Shown: in pieces, positions 8,380 through 15,337 of the stretch
Position numbering within the stretch: position 1 is the first letter of the stretch
Layout: the number at the start of each line of letters is the position of its first letter
Origin: DATKSS01 sp035468355
Lineage (GTDB): Bacteria; Chloroflexota; Dormibacteria; Dormibacterales; Dormibacteraceae
Assembly (NCBI GenBank): GCA_035468355.1
Contig: DATITA010000092.1
Span: forward strand, 1 to 38,235
DNA: 38,235 nt
Direction of reading: 5' to 3'
Translations under genes and position numbers: made by a program
Notes under the pieces: model-generated
Databases searched by the model: none
Told to the model about the DNA's origin: nothing
The model's input: only the letters and a program-made list of their open reading frames with translations

Positions 8380-9384
8380 GGCAATCTGGTCGAAACCGCA
8401 CTGCTTCGGCCGCTTGTCGGTCCGCCAGCGCAAGAAGCCCGTCGCGTGCCTGAACCGCTCGCCGGCCTCGAGCTTGTCGTAGCTCACTTCGCAAACGAGC
8501 TCCGGCCGAACAGCCACCCATTCCGTGTCCTTGCCGCGCGACCAGCGGCTCATGCCGCCCGGCATGCGCCCAGGGTTGGCGCGCCACTCTTCCTCGGGGA
8601 TCTCGGTCTGCAGGGGCTTCAACCGAGTCATCAGCTCTTTTCGCTCCGCGGCGTTGAACGACGAGGTGTGGCCCACGTAATGCATGGTGCCTTTGGAGTC
8701 GTACAGGCCGAGCAGGAGAGAGCCGAGACTCAACCCATCACCCGTCTTGCGCCAGCCGATGACCACGCAATCGCAGGTCCGGTGGTGCTTGATCTTCACC
8801 CATAGCCGCTTCCCCGGCACGTATGCCCCACTCCATGACTTGGCCATCACCCCATCGAGACCGGCGCCCTCGAATCGCTCGAACCACTCCTCGGCCGTAT
8901 CCGGATCGCGTGTGTATGGGGTGAGGAAGATCGGCTGCTTGACTCCCTTGAGCAGCTTCTCCAGCCGCTTTCGCCGTTCTCCCAGAGGCTCCTTGCGCAG
9001 GTCGGCGTCGCCTTCGGCCAGGAGGTCGAATGCCACGAACCACGCGGGCGTCGCCTCGGCCAGCATCTTCACCCGCGATTCCGCCGGGTGGACTCGCTGC
9101 TGCAGGGCTCCGAAGTCGAGACCTCTGTCCCCCACCACCACCAGCTCACCGTCGAGCACCAGCCGCGCTTGCGACAGCTTGCGGAAAGCGGGCAGCACCT
9201 CGGGGAAGTAGCGCGTCATCGGACGCCCGCCCCGGCTGATCAGCGCCACCTCATCCCCGTCGCGGAAGACCAGCGTCCGGAATCCGTCCCACTTGGGCTC
9301 GTACTCCCAGCTATCGCCCTTCGGGATCCCCTCCGCCGCCGCCGACAGCATTGGCTCCATGTCGAGCGGAAGAGGCAATTTCAA
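8335..9384 (-). CDS. ATP-dependent DNA ligase (LigC/LigD ligase-domain type)
   Basis: A 349-residue stand-alone ATP-dependent ligase. Motif I is EYEPKWDGFR with adenylated Lys31, followed by the adenylation domain with LVLDGELVVV (motif III region), the motif V region KRLWVKIKHH, and a C-terminal OB domain rich in basic residues. Length and order match mycobacterial LigC-like enzymes, which act in repair beside the main NAD-dependent ligase. No Ku or LigD polymerase/nuclease genes are nearby. Its 3' end overlaps the EcsC-like gene by 45 bases. Its promoter probably lies in 9385-9440, shared with a candidate rightward small-RNA promoter. Confidence 0.9.
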   Translation of the reverse strand: MKLPLPLDMEPMLSAAAEGIPKGDSWEYEPKWDGFRTLVFRDGDEVALISRGGRPMTRYFPEVLPAFRKLSQARLVLDGELVVVGDRGLDFGALQQRVHPAESRVKMLAEATPAWFVAFDLLAEGDADLRKEPLGERRKRLEKLLKGVKQPIFLTPYTRDPDTAEEWFERFEGAGLDGVMAKSWSGAYVPGKRLWVKIKHHRTCDCVVIGWRKTGDGLSLGSLLLGLYDSKGTMHYVGHTSSFNAAERKELMTRLKPLQTEIPEEEWRANPGRMPGGMSRWSRGKDTEWVAVRPELVCEVSYDKLEAGERFRHATGFLRWRTDKRPKQCGFDQIASAAEFDVLGIFGSK

Positions 9385-9390
9385 CCGTTT

Positions 9391-9427
9391 TGTCCCCAGC
9401 TGTCTATATCTTGTGGACAGCAGGACA
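9391..9427. promoter_or_regulatory. Inverted repeat between ligase gene and candidate small RNA
   Basis: The left arm TGTCCCCAGCTGTC (9391-9404) and right arm GACAGCAGGACA (9416-9427) are complementary apart from a two-base bulge, with an 11-base centre. The repeat sits just upstream of the ligase start and overlaps the -35 of the rightward promoter proposed below, so it could be an operator controlling both directions. No known regulator site is recognised. Confidence 0.45.
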
Positions 9428-9439
9428 CAGTGCTACCAT
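9411..9439 (+). promoter_or_regulatory. Candidate rightward sigma-70-type promoter
   Basis: TTGTGG (9411-9416), a 17-base spacer and TACCAT (9434-9439) form a plausible housekeeping promoter pointing right, away from the ligase gene. No rightward protein gene follows; the only thing downstream is an 85-base stretch that ends in a strong terminator hairpin. The match to consensus is moderate. Confidence 0.4.
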
Positions 9440-9443
9440 ATCG

Positions 9444-9528
9444 ACGGCCGGTAAGCCGGCCCCTGAAATAGACTTCACGCCCCCACCCCAGCCTTGGGAA
9501 GCTCGCGCAAGCGGGCTTCCCGCTTTTT
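9444..9528 (+). ncRNA. Candidate C-rich small RNA
   Basis: A stretch of about 85 bases bounded on the left by a plausible promoter and on the right by a classic intrinsic terminator. It starts with a GGCCGG/CCGGCC hairpin (9446-9461, loop TAAG). A largely unstructured C-rich section (9479-9491, CGCCCCCACCCCA) follows, then the terminator hairpin. Unpaired C-tracts exposed between hairpins are a hallmark of actinobacterial C-rich sRNAs that pair with Shine-Dalgarno sequences, such as the 6C RNA class, but the fold here is not recognisably 6C. No open reading frame with a ribosome-binding site is seen. Function and even transcription are inferred. Confidence 0.4.
9496..9528 (+). terminator. Intrinsic terminator with GCAA tetraloop
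   Basis: Bases 9496-9506 pair with 9511-9521 to give an 11-bp GC-rich stem (one G-T pair) capped by a GCAA GNRA tetraloop. A GC dinucleotide and the run TTTTT (9524-9528) follow. The T-run is on the + strand only, so it terminates rightward transcription. The hairpin also sits directly behind the flotillin gene on the minus strand but lacks a U-tract in that direction. Confidence 0.75.
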
Positions 9529-11392
9529 AGGGGGCAAATCGCTTGAGCAGCTCCGCGATGGTGAGGTTGCCGTAGTCCTTTCCCAGCGCCTGGTTGGCCG
9601 TGGTCCAGACGGCCCGGGCCGAAGCCGGGCCGCGACTCACGAGGTCGTTGAGCCGCAGCGCCCCGTAAACCTGGATGTCGGGAACGCTGCGCAACCGGTC
9701 TGCGAGCCATTTCGCCCACTGGTTGACGTTGCCTTCGGCCGGGGATGCCTCGTGGACCGCGCCTGAGGCCGCCACTTTGGCGGCGACCGCAGCGGCCTTC
9801 GTCTCGGCCACCGCCTGCTTCGCCGCAGCCTTCGCCTGCTCTGCCGCCTTGGCGGCCTCAGTCTCCACCTTCGCGGCCTCGGTCTCGACCTTGGCGGACG
9901 CCTCGTCAGCGGCGGCTTTGCTCGCGGCTGCAGCTTCGGCGCCGCGGCTCTTCAACGCCGACAGGCCCTCGCCCGCGATCTGGCTGATCCGGTCCGCGGC
10001 CGAGCCGCTCTCTCCGTTCCCCACGCCCTCGCCGTCACCGCTGCGAAGCCGCTCGCCAAAGCCTCGTCCGAGCGCTCCGCCGATGAGGTTGGGCACGTCG
10101 AGCCCGGTGAGCCCCTTGATCGCGGTCGTCGACTCGATCATCGCCCGCGTCGCGTTGCGAACTATCTCTGAGGCGCCGTCTGCGCTCATCACGGTCAGCG
10201 AGTCGATGTGACCCATCGGCTCGGCTGCGGCGCGCACGATCTCGGGGAGAGCCGCCAGGACCGTCTGGATGATGGCGGCCTCATTGAATTGCTTGTAAGC
10301 ATCGGCGCGCATGGCCAGAGCCTTGGCCTCGGCCTCTCCCTTGGTGAGGACGATCTGCGCTTCCGCCCCGCCTTCGAGCCGGGTCGTCTCGGCGTCGGCC
10401 TCGGCGGATGCGATTCGCGCTCGCTTGTTGCCCTCGGCCCGCGCGATGACGGCCTGCGCTTCGGCCGCGGCCGGCTTGACCGTGGATGAGAGGAGCTCCT
10501 TTTCCTTGCGGTCCGCCTCGAGTTGGGCCAGCTCGGTCTGCTTTCGAACCACCTCCTGCTGCGCCTCGGCCTGGGCGAGCGGGCCGGCCTGGTCGGCGCG
10601 CGCCTGCGCGGCGGCGACCTGCGTCTTGGTCTCAGCCTCGCGGAGTGACACATCTCGCGCCGCGTTGATCTTGACCTGCTGCGACTCCGCCTCCCTGACC
10701 GCGGCCTCCTGGTCGGTCGTCGCCTTGACCATGCGCGCGTCGCGCGTGACGGTGGAGACGCTCTGCTGGCCGAGCAGCTCGATGTAGTTCGACTCGTCGG
10801 AGAAGCTCTGGATCGTGAAGGCGTCGATCTGCAGGCCGCTGGTCGCAAGGTCGCCCTTGGCCGCGTCTTGCACCTGCTGCAGCAGCTTCTGGCGGTCGCG
10901 AATCAGCTCCTCGATGGTGAGGGTTCCTACGATCGAGCGTAGGGATCCTTCGAGCACGTTCTTGACGATCGAGTCCACCTGTTCGGGCTTGGCGTCCAGG
11001 AAGCGCTCGGCCGCGTTGCGGAGCGACTCGACGTCCCGCCCGATCTTGAACGTGGCCACTCCCTGGACCTGGACCTTGATGCCCTGGCTGGTCACGGCGT
11101 CACTGAGCGACACGTTGATCTGCCGCGCCGTCAGCTTCAGCTTGCCGACGCGGTCGAGCAGGGGGCGGATGAAGGTCCCACCACCGACCACCACCTTGAC
11201 GCCCTTGTCTCCAGGATGCGAGGCGACCTGGCCGCGCTCGTCGCGGACCTTGGCGCCGCGCGAACCGGCGACGATCAGCGCCTCGTTCGCGCCTGCCACG
11301 TGGTAGCGGCTGGCCACGAACGCGATCAACAGGATGAGGATGATCACGCCGGTGACGGCGAGGAAGGGTGTTGACGTCAAGAATTCAGGCAT
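9527..11392 (-). CDS. Flotillin-like SPFH/band-7 protein
   Basis: A 621-residue membrane-scaffold protein of the FloT/YuaG type, which organises membrane microdomains. An N-terminal hydrophobic anchor (residues about 5-30) is followed by the SPFH domain, including the VQVQGVATFKIG strand pair and a GTLTIEELIRDRQ helix. A long Glu/Ala/Gln coiled coil (about 190-340) has the AEAKALAMRADAYKQF segment typical of flotillins. The C-terminal part is unusual: after a Gly-rich linker comes an Ala/Lys/Glu low-complexity helix with KVETEAA repeated, then a compact tail around AKWLADRLRSVPDIQVYGALR. The start overlaps the NfeD-like gene by eight bases. Confidence 0.88.
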   Translation of the reverse strand: MPEFLTSTPFLAVTGVIILILLIAFVASRYHVAGANEALIVAGSRGAKVRDERGQVASHPGDKGVKVVVGGGTFIRPLLDRVGKLKLTARQINVSLSDAVTSQGIKVQVQGVATFKIGRDVESLRNAAERFLDAKPEQVDSIVKNVLEGSLRSIVGTLTIEELIRDRQKLLQQVQDAAKGDLATSGLQIDAFTIQSFSDESNYIELLGQQSVSTVTRDARMVKATTDQEAAVREAESQQVKINAARDVSLREAETKTQVAAAQARADQAGPLAQAEAQQEVVRKQTELAQLEADRKEKELLSSTVKPAAAEAQAVIARAEGNKRARIASAEADAETTRLEGGAEAQIVLTKGEAEAKALAMRADAYKQFNEAAIIQTVLAALPEIVRAAAEPMGHIDSLTVMSADGASEIVRNATRAMIESTTAIKGLTGLDVPNLIGGALGRGFGERLRSGDGEGVGNGESGSAADRISQIAGEGLSALKSRGAEAAAASKAAADEASAKVETEAAKVETEAAKAAEQAKAAAKQAVAETKAAAVAAKVAASGAVHEASPAEGNVNQWAKWLADRLRSVPDIQVYGALRLNDLVSRGPASARAVWTTANQALGKDYGNLTIAELLKRFAP

Positions 11393-11936
11393 CGGACCGT
11401 GCTCCTTCAGTGCTGGCTTCCGAATTGGCCGTGACCACGAGGTTACCGCCGGCGACGGAAACGACCTTGACCACGCGACCCGCCGGGATCTCCGAATCGG
11501 CTGTCGCGGTCATGTTGTGCGATGAGCCCGCAAAACTGATGAGCACGGTGCCGAACCGGTTGGCGGGGATTCCCACGGACACCCTCCCGGTCGCGCCCAC
11601 CATGTCCTGGAGCTCGAATGTGCTGCTCGACTCGGCCTGCCGCAGGACCTTGAAGGCTCCAAACACGACACCTGAGCCGACCAGACCGGCCCCGACCCCG
11701 ATCAGGGTAGCCACCCCGACTCCCGCTCCGACCCCGTGGAGGCCGAATAGGCCCCCAATTCCGAACATGGCGACGAAGCCGAGCAGCATCGGGGTCGGTG
11801 ACACGCCCGCCACGTCGAAGCCGAGATGGATGGCTCCCATCAGACCCCCGAAGATGTCGTCGACGATCAGGGTCATGAGCAGGAGGCCGCCCCCGAGCAA
11901 AAGGCAGACGCCGAATACGAGGTCAGCCGCGCTCAT
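11385..11936 (-). CDS. NfeD-like membrane partner of flotillin (YuaF type)
   Basis: A 183-residue protein with several hydrophobic segments in the first 100 residues (two in about 5-60, two more glycine-rich ones in about 60-95). A soluble beta-rich C-terminal domain follows (DMVGATGRVSVGIPANRFGTVLI onward) that fits the NfeD OB-fold. NfeD proteins of this short type are regularly encoded with flotillins and join the same microdomain complex. The gene overlaps the flotillin start by eight bases on the same strand, so both are very likely one operon. Confidence 0.8.
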   Translation of the reverse strand: MSAADLVFGVCLLLGGGLLLMTLIVDDIFGGLMGAIHLGFDVAGVSPTPMLLGFVAMFGIGGLFGLHGVGAGVGVATLIGVGAGLVGSGVVFGAFKVLRQAESSSTFELQDMVGATGRVSVGIPANRFGTVLISFAGSSHNMTATADSEIPAGRVVKVVSVAGGNLVVTANSEASTEGARSDA

Positions 11937-12013
11937 TCCCCACCCACCTGCGTTTGCATCTTAGGACCAGGCCACCGCCGGTGCAGACACGCGCGTGGTT
12001 CGGCCCTCTTTCG

Positions 12014-12853
12014 CTACCGGTCCAGAAACTCCGCGATGGCTTGCGCCGCATCGGCGTTCATACCGATCGTGTAGTGGTTCGCATCCACTTCGAGCCCAGT
12101 CGCTCCGGGCACCTCGCGGAGGAAGCGGTCGTAGTCCTCTTTGGTCAGGATGTAGCCAAAGTTGGGTGGGATCTCCCGTGCCGCGCGCAAAAGCAGCACG
12201 GGCATGGTCACGGCGGACCAGAGCTTGTACGGATCCTGCTGCAGCCGGTACTGCTCGTCCTCGAACGGCGCAGCTTTCTGGGTTCGAAACGAGACCCCTC
12301 CTTCGACGTCGATCAGCTCATAGTCGAAGAGACGCTCCCAAGGGGCCCAAGGTTGGTAGTGAGGCATGGTCCGGGCTAATGCCATGAATGCCTCGCGGGA
12401 TGGAAACACCGTCGCCAGCCTCTCTAGCCCGGCGTAGACGGGCACCTTGGCCGATTCCTCCGGAATGCCCACGGCGTCGATCAGGACCAACCGACGAACG
12501 CGCCCTGGCGCCATCTGGGCGACCACCATCGCGATCCAGGCGCCCATCGACCAACCTATGACGTCAAACGTCTGTGCGTGCAGCTGGTCGGCCATCTCGA
12601 TGACATCCCTGGCGTGCGATGGCCAGCCATAGGTCCCTGGCGCGGTCTTGCTGCTCCGGCCTCGCCCACGCGGGTCAAAGGCAAGCTTGCGGTGGCGTTC
12701 GCCGTCGAGGCCCTCGTAGATCACGTCGAAGCTGCGCAGGTTGGCGGTCAGGCCGGGTATCCCGATCACGAGCCGCCCGGTTTCAGCGCCCGAGAGCTCA
12801 TAGGCAACCTCACCTGATCGCAGCGCGAAAGGTTGGCCCGAGGTCACGGTCAT
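12014..12853 (-). CDS. Alpha/beta hydrolase
   Basis: A 279-residue alpha/beta-hydrolase-fold protein. The nucleophile elbow is GWSMGA, the oxyanion-hole region lies near GIPGLTANLRSFD, and the catalytic His is in the C-terminal NHYTIG. The DPRGRGRSSKT segment after strand 4 is typical of the esterase/C-C-hydrolase/haloperoxidase branch. The substrate cannot be assigned. It lies 77 nt downstream of the flotillin operon's first gene's upstream edge, in the same direction, and may be read separately. Confidence 0.82.
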   Translation of the reverse strand: MTVTSGQPFALRSGEVAYELSGAETGRLVIGIPGLTANLRSFDVIYEGLDGERHRKLAFDPRGRGRSSKTAPGTYGWPSHARDVIEMADQLHAQTFDVIGWSMGAWIAMVVAQMAPGRVRRLVLIDAVGIPEESAKVPVYAGLERLATVFPSREAFMALARTMPHYQPWAPWERLFDYELIDVEGGVSFRTQKAAPFEDEQYRLQQDPYKLWSAVTMPVLLLRAAREIPPNFGYILTKEDYDRFLREVPGATGLEVDANHYTIGMNADAAQAIAEFLDR

Positions 12854-12949
12854 TCCGTCACCCTACCGACCGGATGATCGGCACTGCACCCGCCTTCTAG
12901 GTCGCCAGGCGTCCGAGAACCCCCCAGTGCACAGACTGGACGAGACAGC

Positions 12950-13033
12950 TCATAGCACGTGGAACAAGAAGTGGAGCACCAGATAGACGACGATCAGGAA
13001 AACCACGATTCCGATGATGTTTCTGGCATTCAC
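12950..13033 (-). CDS. 27-residue single-helix membrane peptide
   Basis: A very short gene missed by ordinary length cut-offs. A GTG at 13033 is preceded by AGGAGA at seven-base spacing. The product is a few polar residues, one continuous hydrophobic helix (IIGIVVFLIVVYLVL) and a His/Phe-rich end. It lies beside a YtxH-like gene and a 52-residue lmo0937-type membrane protein, all on the minus strand, so it may belong to a small envelope-stress group. No function is known for it. A chance frame with a good ribosome-binding site is the alternative. Confidence 0.5.
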   Translation of the reverse strand: MNARNIIGIVVFLIVVYLVLHFLFHVL

Positions 13034-13133
13034 GGCTTCGTCTCCTGGACATCAGTCCTCGGTGAACAGAACGTAGACGTCAGCACTGGTGAGTATGGCA
13101 TTTCGCCATCGCCATCGACGCGTGGACGGTAGG

Positions 13134-13619
13134 TCAGCCCCGACCCTTCGCCCTCACATTTTGAACAGCTCTTGATACCTCATCCACCGCCTGTTCGGCC
13201 CACGGTTTCGCCGTCCCGGCGGCCTTCTGGACACTCCGGAACCCCTCCTTAAAAGCGCCCTGCTCCTCCCCCAAGAACGTGAGGATGCGCTTCCGCCGTA
13301 CCGGCCCGCTCTGTGGATCCAGGAAATACACGAGTGCGCCCCCCAGCGCGGTGGCTGTGACAACGCCTCCTACCCCAGGCACCCAACTCGCCCCGGTATC
13401 TTCGGCCCCGCTCCCGTGCTCGAGATGGCGCTTGACACGTCCAACCAATGGCCGCATCGACTCAGCAGCCTGGGTTACTCCACCTCCAACCTGGCGCGCG
13501 GTGTCACGATTCTCGCGCCACAACGATTCCGCGCGCCGGCGCCGATCCTCGCCTTGTAGAGGATCGAAGAAGTAGGCCGCCGCAGCACCTAGTGCGATGC
13601 CGATTGTGAATCGACTCAT
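13134..13619 (-). CDS. YtxH-like protein with duplicated anchor motif
   Basis: A 161-residue protein with two copies of the same motif: GAAAAYFFDPLQGEDRRRR near the N-terminus (about residues 11-29) and GGALVYFLDPQSGPVRRKR around residues 93-111. Each is a short hydrophobic helix, a DP turn and a basic cluster, as in YtxH/gas-vesicle-like stress proteins. Between and after them are amphipathic Ala/Gln/Lys helices. The start has AAGGAG nine bases upstream. The role is unknown; such proteins are often stress-induced envelope components. Confidence 0.6.
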   Translation of the reverse strand: MSRFTIGIALGAAAAYFFDPLQGEDRRRRAESLWRENRDTARQVGGGVTQAAESMRPLVGRVKRHLEHGSGAEDTGASWVPGVGGVVTATALGGALVYFLDPQSGPVRRKRILTFLGEEQGAFKEGFRSVQKAAGTAKPWAEQAVDEVSRAVQNVRAKGRG

Positions 13620-13709
13620 CTGAACACGCTCCTTGTCCCATCAAGCTCGCCCGCGAACTTCTCCCCGGCCGAGCATAAATTCACCCGCCGCAAATTGTGT
13701 TTCGGACGC

Positions 13710-13868
13710 TCAAGAGGTCGCGGAACGGCCCCGGACGAAACCGATCAGCCAGATCACGAGCAGCACAATGATTGCCAGCCAGATCAGGTTGACCAATGCG
13801 CCTGCGGCGTGGAAAAGCAGCCACAGCACGAAGAGAACGACAGCAATCACCAGTAAGAAGTGGATCAT
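13710..13868 (-). CDS. Small two-helix membrane protein (lmo0937-like)
   Basis: A 52-residue protein made almost entirely of two hydrophobic helices (residues 3-20 and 27-45) joined by AAGALVN, with a basic end (FVRGRSATS). This is the layout of the lmo0937 family of tiny membrane proteins. I chose the ATG at 13868 because GAGGAGG stands six to seven bases upstream; the frame is open further but the extra residues are not convincing. It is the outermost gene of the small-envelope-protein group, 90 nt before the YtxH-like gene. Confidence 0.7.
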   Translation of the reverse strand: MIHFLLVIAVVLFVLWLLFHAAGALVNLIWLAIIVLLVIWLIGFVRGRSATS

Positions 13869-14038
13869 CTGCACCTCCTCAATAGTTAGGCCCGAAAGCT
13901 TCGTCGTCATCCCTTCGGGGCCATGGCCAATGTAGCCCTGGCCGGCGTCGACGTAACGTGCCTTTCGTCCTTCTGCAAGAAGGTCCTGCGACCATGCTCG
14001 GGCCAAAGCTTTGCTCGGCCGACCGCGCCGAGTCGTAA

Positions 14039-14085
14039 TGGTCGGGCGGGCGAGATTCGAACTCGCGGTCTCCTGGTCCCAAACC
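14039..14085. repeat. Left attachment site (partial tRNA-Pro copy)
   Basis: These 47 bases are identical to 18683-18729. On the minus strand they read as the tRNA-Pro 3' end: part of the anticodon arm, variable loop, T arm, acceptor strand, discriminator and CCA. The identity stops at 14086 and no D arm or 5' acceptor follows, so it is not a functional tRNA. Confidence 0.88.
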
Positions 14086-14182
14086 GGAGGCTAAGGCCTA
14101 CCGTATTCGACTCGATCTTAGCGCCAGAGCCCTGATCGGGCGCAAGTCTCTTAACCACCCGGCTTATGCGCGAGCAGTCCAC

Positions 14183-14785
14183 TCAAGGTGTCGAAGAGTT
14201 CTGGCGAATTGGCCGCCCACAGCACGGCCACGTTTGATCCTCCGATAGACACGTGAACCGATACGAGTAGTCCAAGAGGAGGCTTGTCGATGAGCCCTCC
14301 GTAAAACGTTGGATTAGGACACTGGTCGCGCCATCTCGGACCTGAGCAGCTTGCCTAAGAATTGTCAGACTCGCCGCGTACGCGGCGCAGGATCCATGGG
14401 AGTCTGTGCATTGGTCAAAGGCACTACCTCGTACGACGACTGTGGCGACGCCCTCTGGAGCGCTTCTAGGGATTGGAACCTTGGCGTTGAATGAGCCATT
14501 CTGACTGACTGGGTAGCGCCCCAAATCCATAATTAGCCCCGCGTGGTTCTCCTCAGTGAGAATGAGCGCATAGGTCTTGCCAGACGGGTATGAGTTCTGA
14601 CATTGGAATGGACCACTCGACACCGTGACGTCCGAGCCGGCGGGCACAGCGACGGGGTTGATTTGTAGAGGCTCCGGATAGCAGGGTGGTCCACTGAAAG
14701 GGTTTGGAAACCCGCAGGCCGGTAGGAGCAACGAGATGGCGAGCAACGCCATGACGACCAGTCTCACGGCCGTTACCTGTCGCAT
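14183..14785 (-). CDS. Element-encoded lipoprotein of unknown function
   Basis: A 200-residue protein with a signal sequence ending in the lipobox LLPAC (Cys24). The mature part has several cysteines and a beta-rich central section (VAVPAGSDVTVSSG, then GVATVVVRGSAFDQC) suggesting an immunoglobulin-like sandwich. No family is recognised. It lies just inside the left attachment site, the usual cargo position, and its codon usage is visibly less GC-biased than the chromosomal genes around the element. It may be a surface protein, but nothing in the sequence shows its partner. Confidence 0.6.
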   Translation of the reverse strand: MRQVTAVRLVVMALLAISLLLPACGFPNPFSGPPCYPEPLQINPVAVPAGSDVTVSSGPFQCQNSYPSGKTYALILTEENHAGLIMDLGRYPVSQNGSFNAKVPIPRSAPEGVATVVVRGSAFDQCTDSHGSCAAYAASLTILRQAAQVRDGATSVLIQRFTEGSSTSLLLDYSYRFTCLSEDQTWPCCGRPIRQNSSTP

Positions 14786-15091
14786 TTGCAGCCTTACAAC
14801 AGGGTAACTGCATCAGAAGCCACTTGCGCCAAAACACGCCGGCGCGACTCCCGCCGGCTTAGAGCCCATGCGATGTCTCTGAGAACGCAATTACGCCCTT
14901 GTTCCATCTCAGCAGCGGCGCCTCTCGCCGTGACAAGGAGGTGGGACGTGCACCACTGGCACTGCAAGACTGCGAGAGCTTGGACCTGGAACAGCCATGG
15001 AAAGGCCAGCGATCTGGACGAACCGAGCGACAATCGCCGTGCGTAGCGCAAGCCGTCGCCGCATCCCAACAACCACAACGCTCGGCTACGG
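14786..15091. other. Stretch inside the element with no convincing gene
   Basis: Between the lipoprotein and the repressor I see open frames on both strands (for example minus 14794-15108) but none with a ribosome-binding site or family-like protein. The minus frame is Cys/Trp/Arg-rich and overlaps the repressor end. This may be decayed cargo. Confidence 0.5.
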
Positions 15092-15337
15092 CTAGAGGGA
15101 ACGGTCACTGCCAGCTCGAAAGGAAATTACCTCCTCAATCGACAAGCCAAGGACTTGACTGAGCGCGCGTAGCGTGCCAAATGTCGGACGGCGCCGCCCA
15201 GCGAAGAGATCGCACAGGGTTCCTTCGTCGACGTGCGCCTGCTGTGCCAGATCCCGGCGCGTCCAGCCACGCAGGATTCGGGCTCGGTCGAGCGCACCGG
15301 CCTCCACCGACCAATCGAGCGCGCGCTTCAGAGTCAC
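15092..15337 (-). CDS. XRE-family helix-turn-helix regulator
   Basis: An 81-residue DNA-binding protein. The helix-turn-helix runs from about residue 19 to 72: ARILRGWTRRDLAQQAHVDEGTLCDLFAGRRRP followed by LRALSQVLGL. I chose the GTG at 15337 because it forms a GTGA overlap with the stop (TGA 15334-15336) of the frame that carries the family-like end of Rep; the frame is open to 15406 but the extra residues look like a shadow of rep. It probably represses the element's rep/int genes, perhaps through the GGGACG repeats upstream of rep. Confidence 0.72.
   Translation of the reverse strand: MTLKRALDWSVEAGALDRARILRGWTRRDLAQQAHVDEGTLCDLFAGRRRPTFGTLRALSQVLGLSIEEVISFRAGSDRSL

Noticed and set aside
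14039..14160. A second tRNA-Pro gene at the left end of the element
   Set aside because: Only the 3' half matches; after 14085 there is no D arm or 5' acceptor that could pair, so it is an attachment-site copy.
15135..15333. Continuation of Rep in the original frame to 15135
   Set aside because: This would overlap the repressor gene by about 200 bases with a tail that does not resemble the family; the shifted frame gives a convincing end at 15334.
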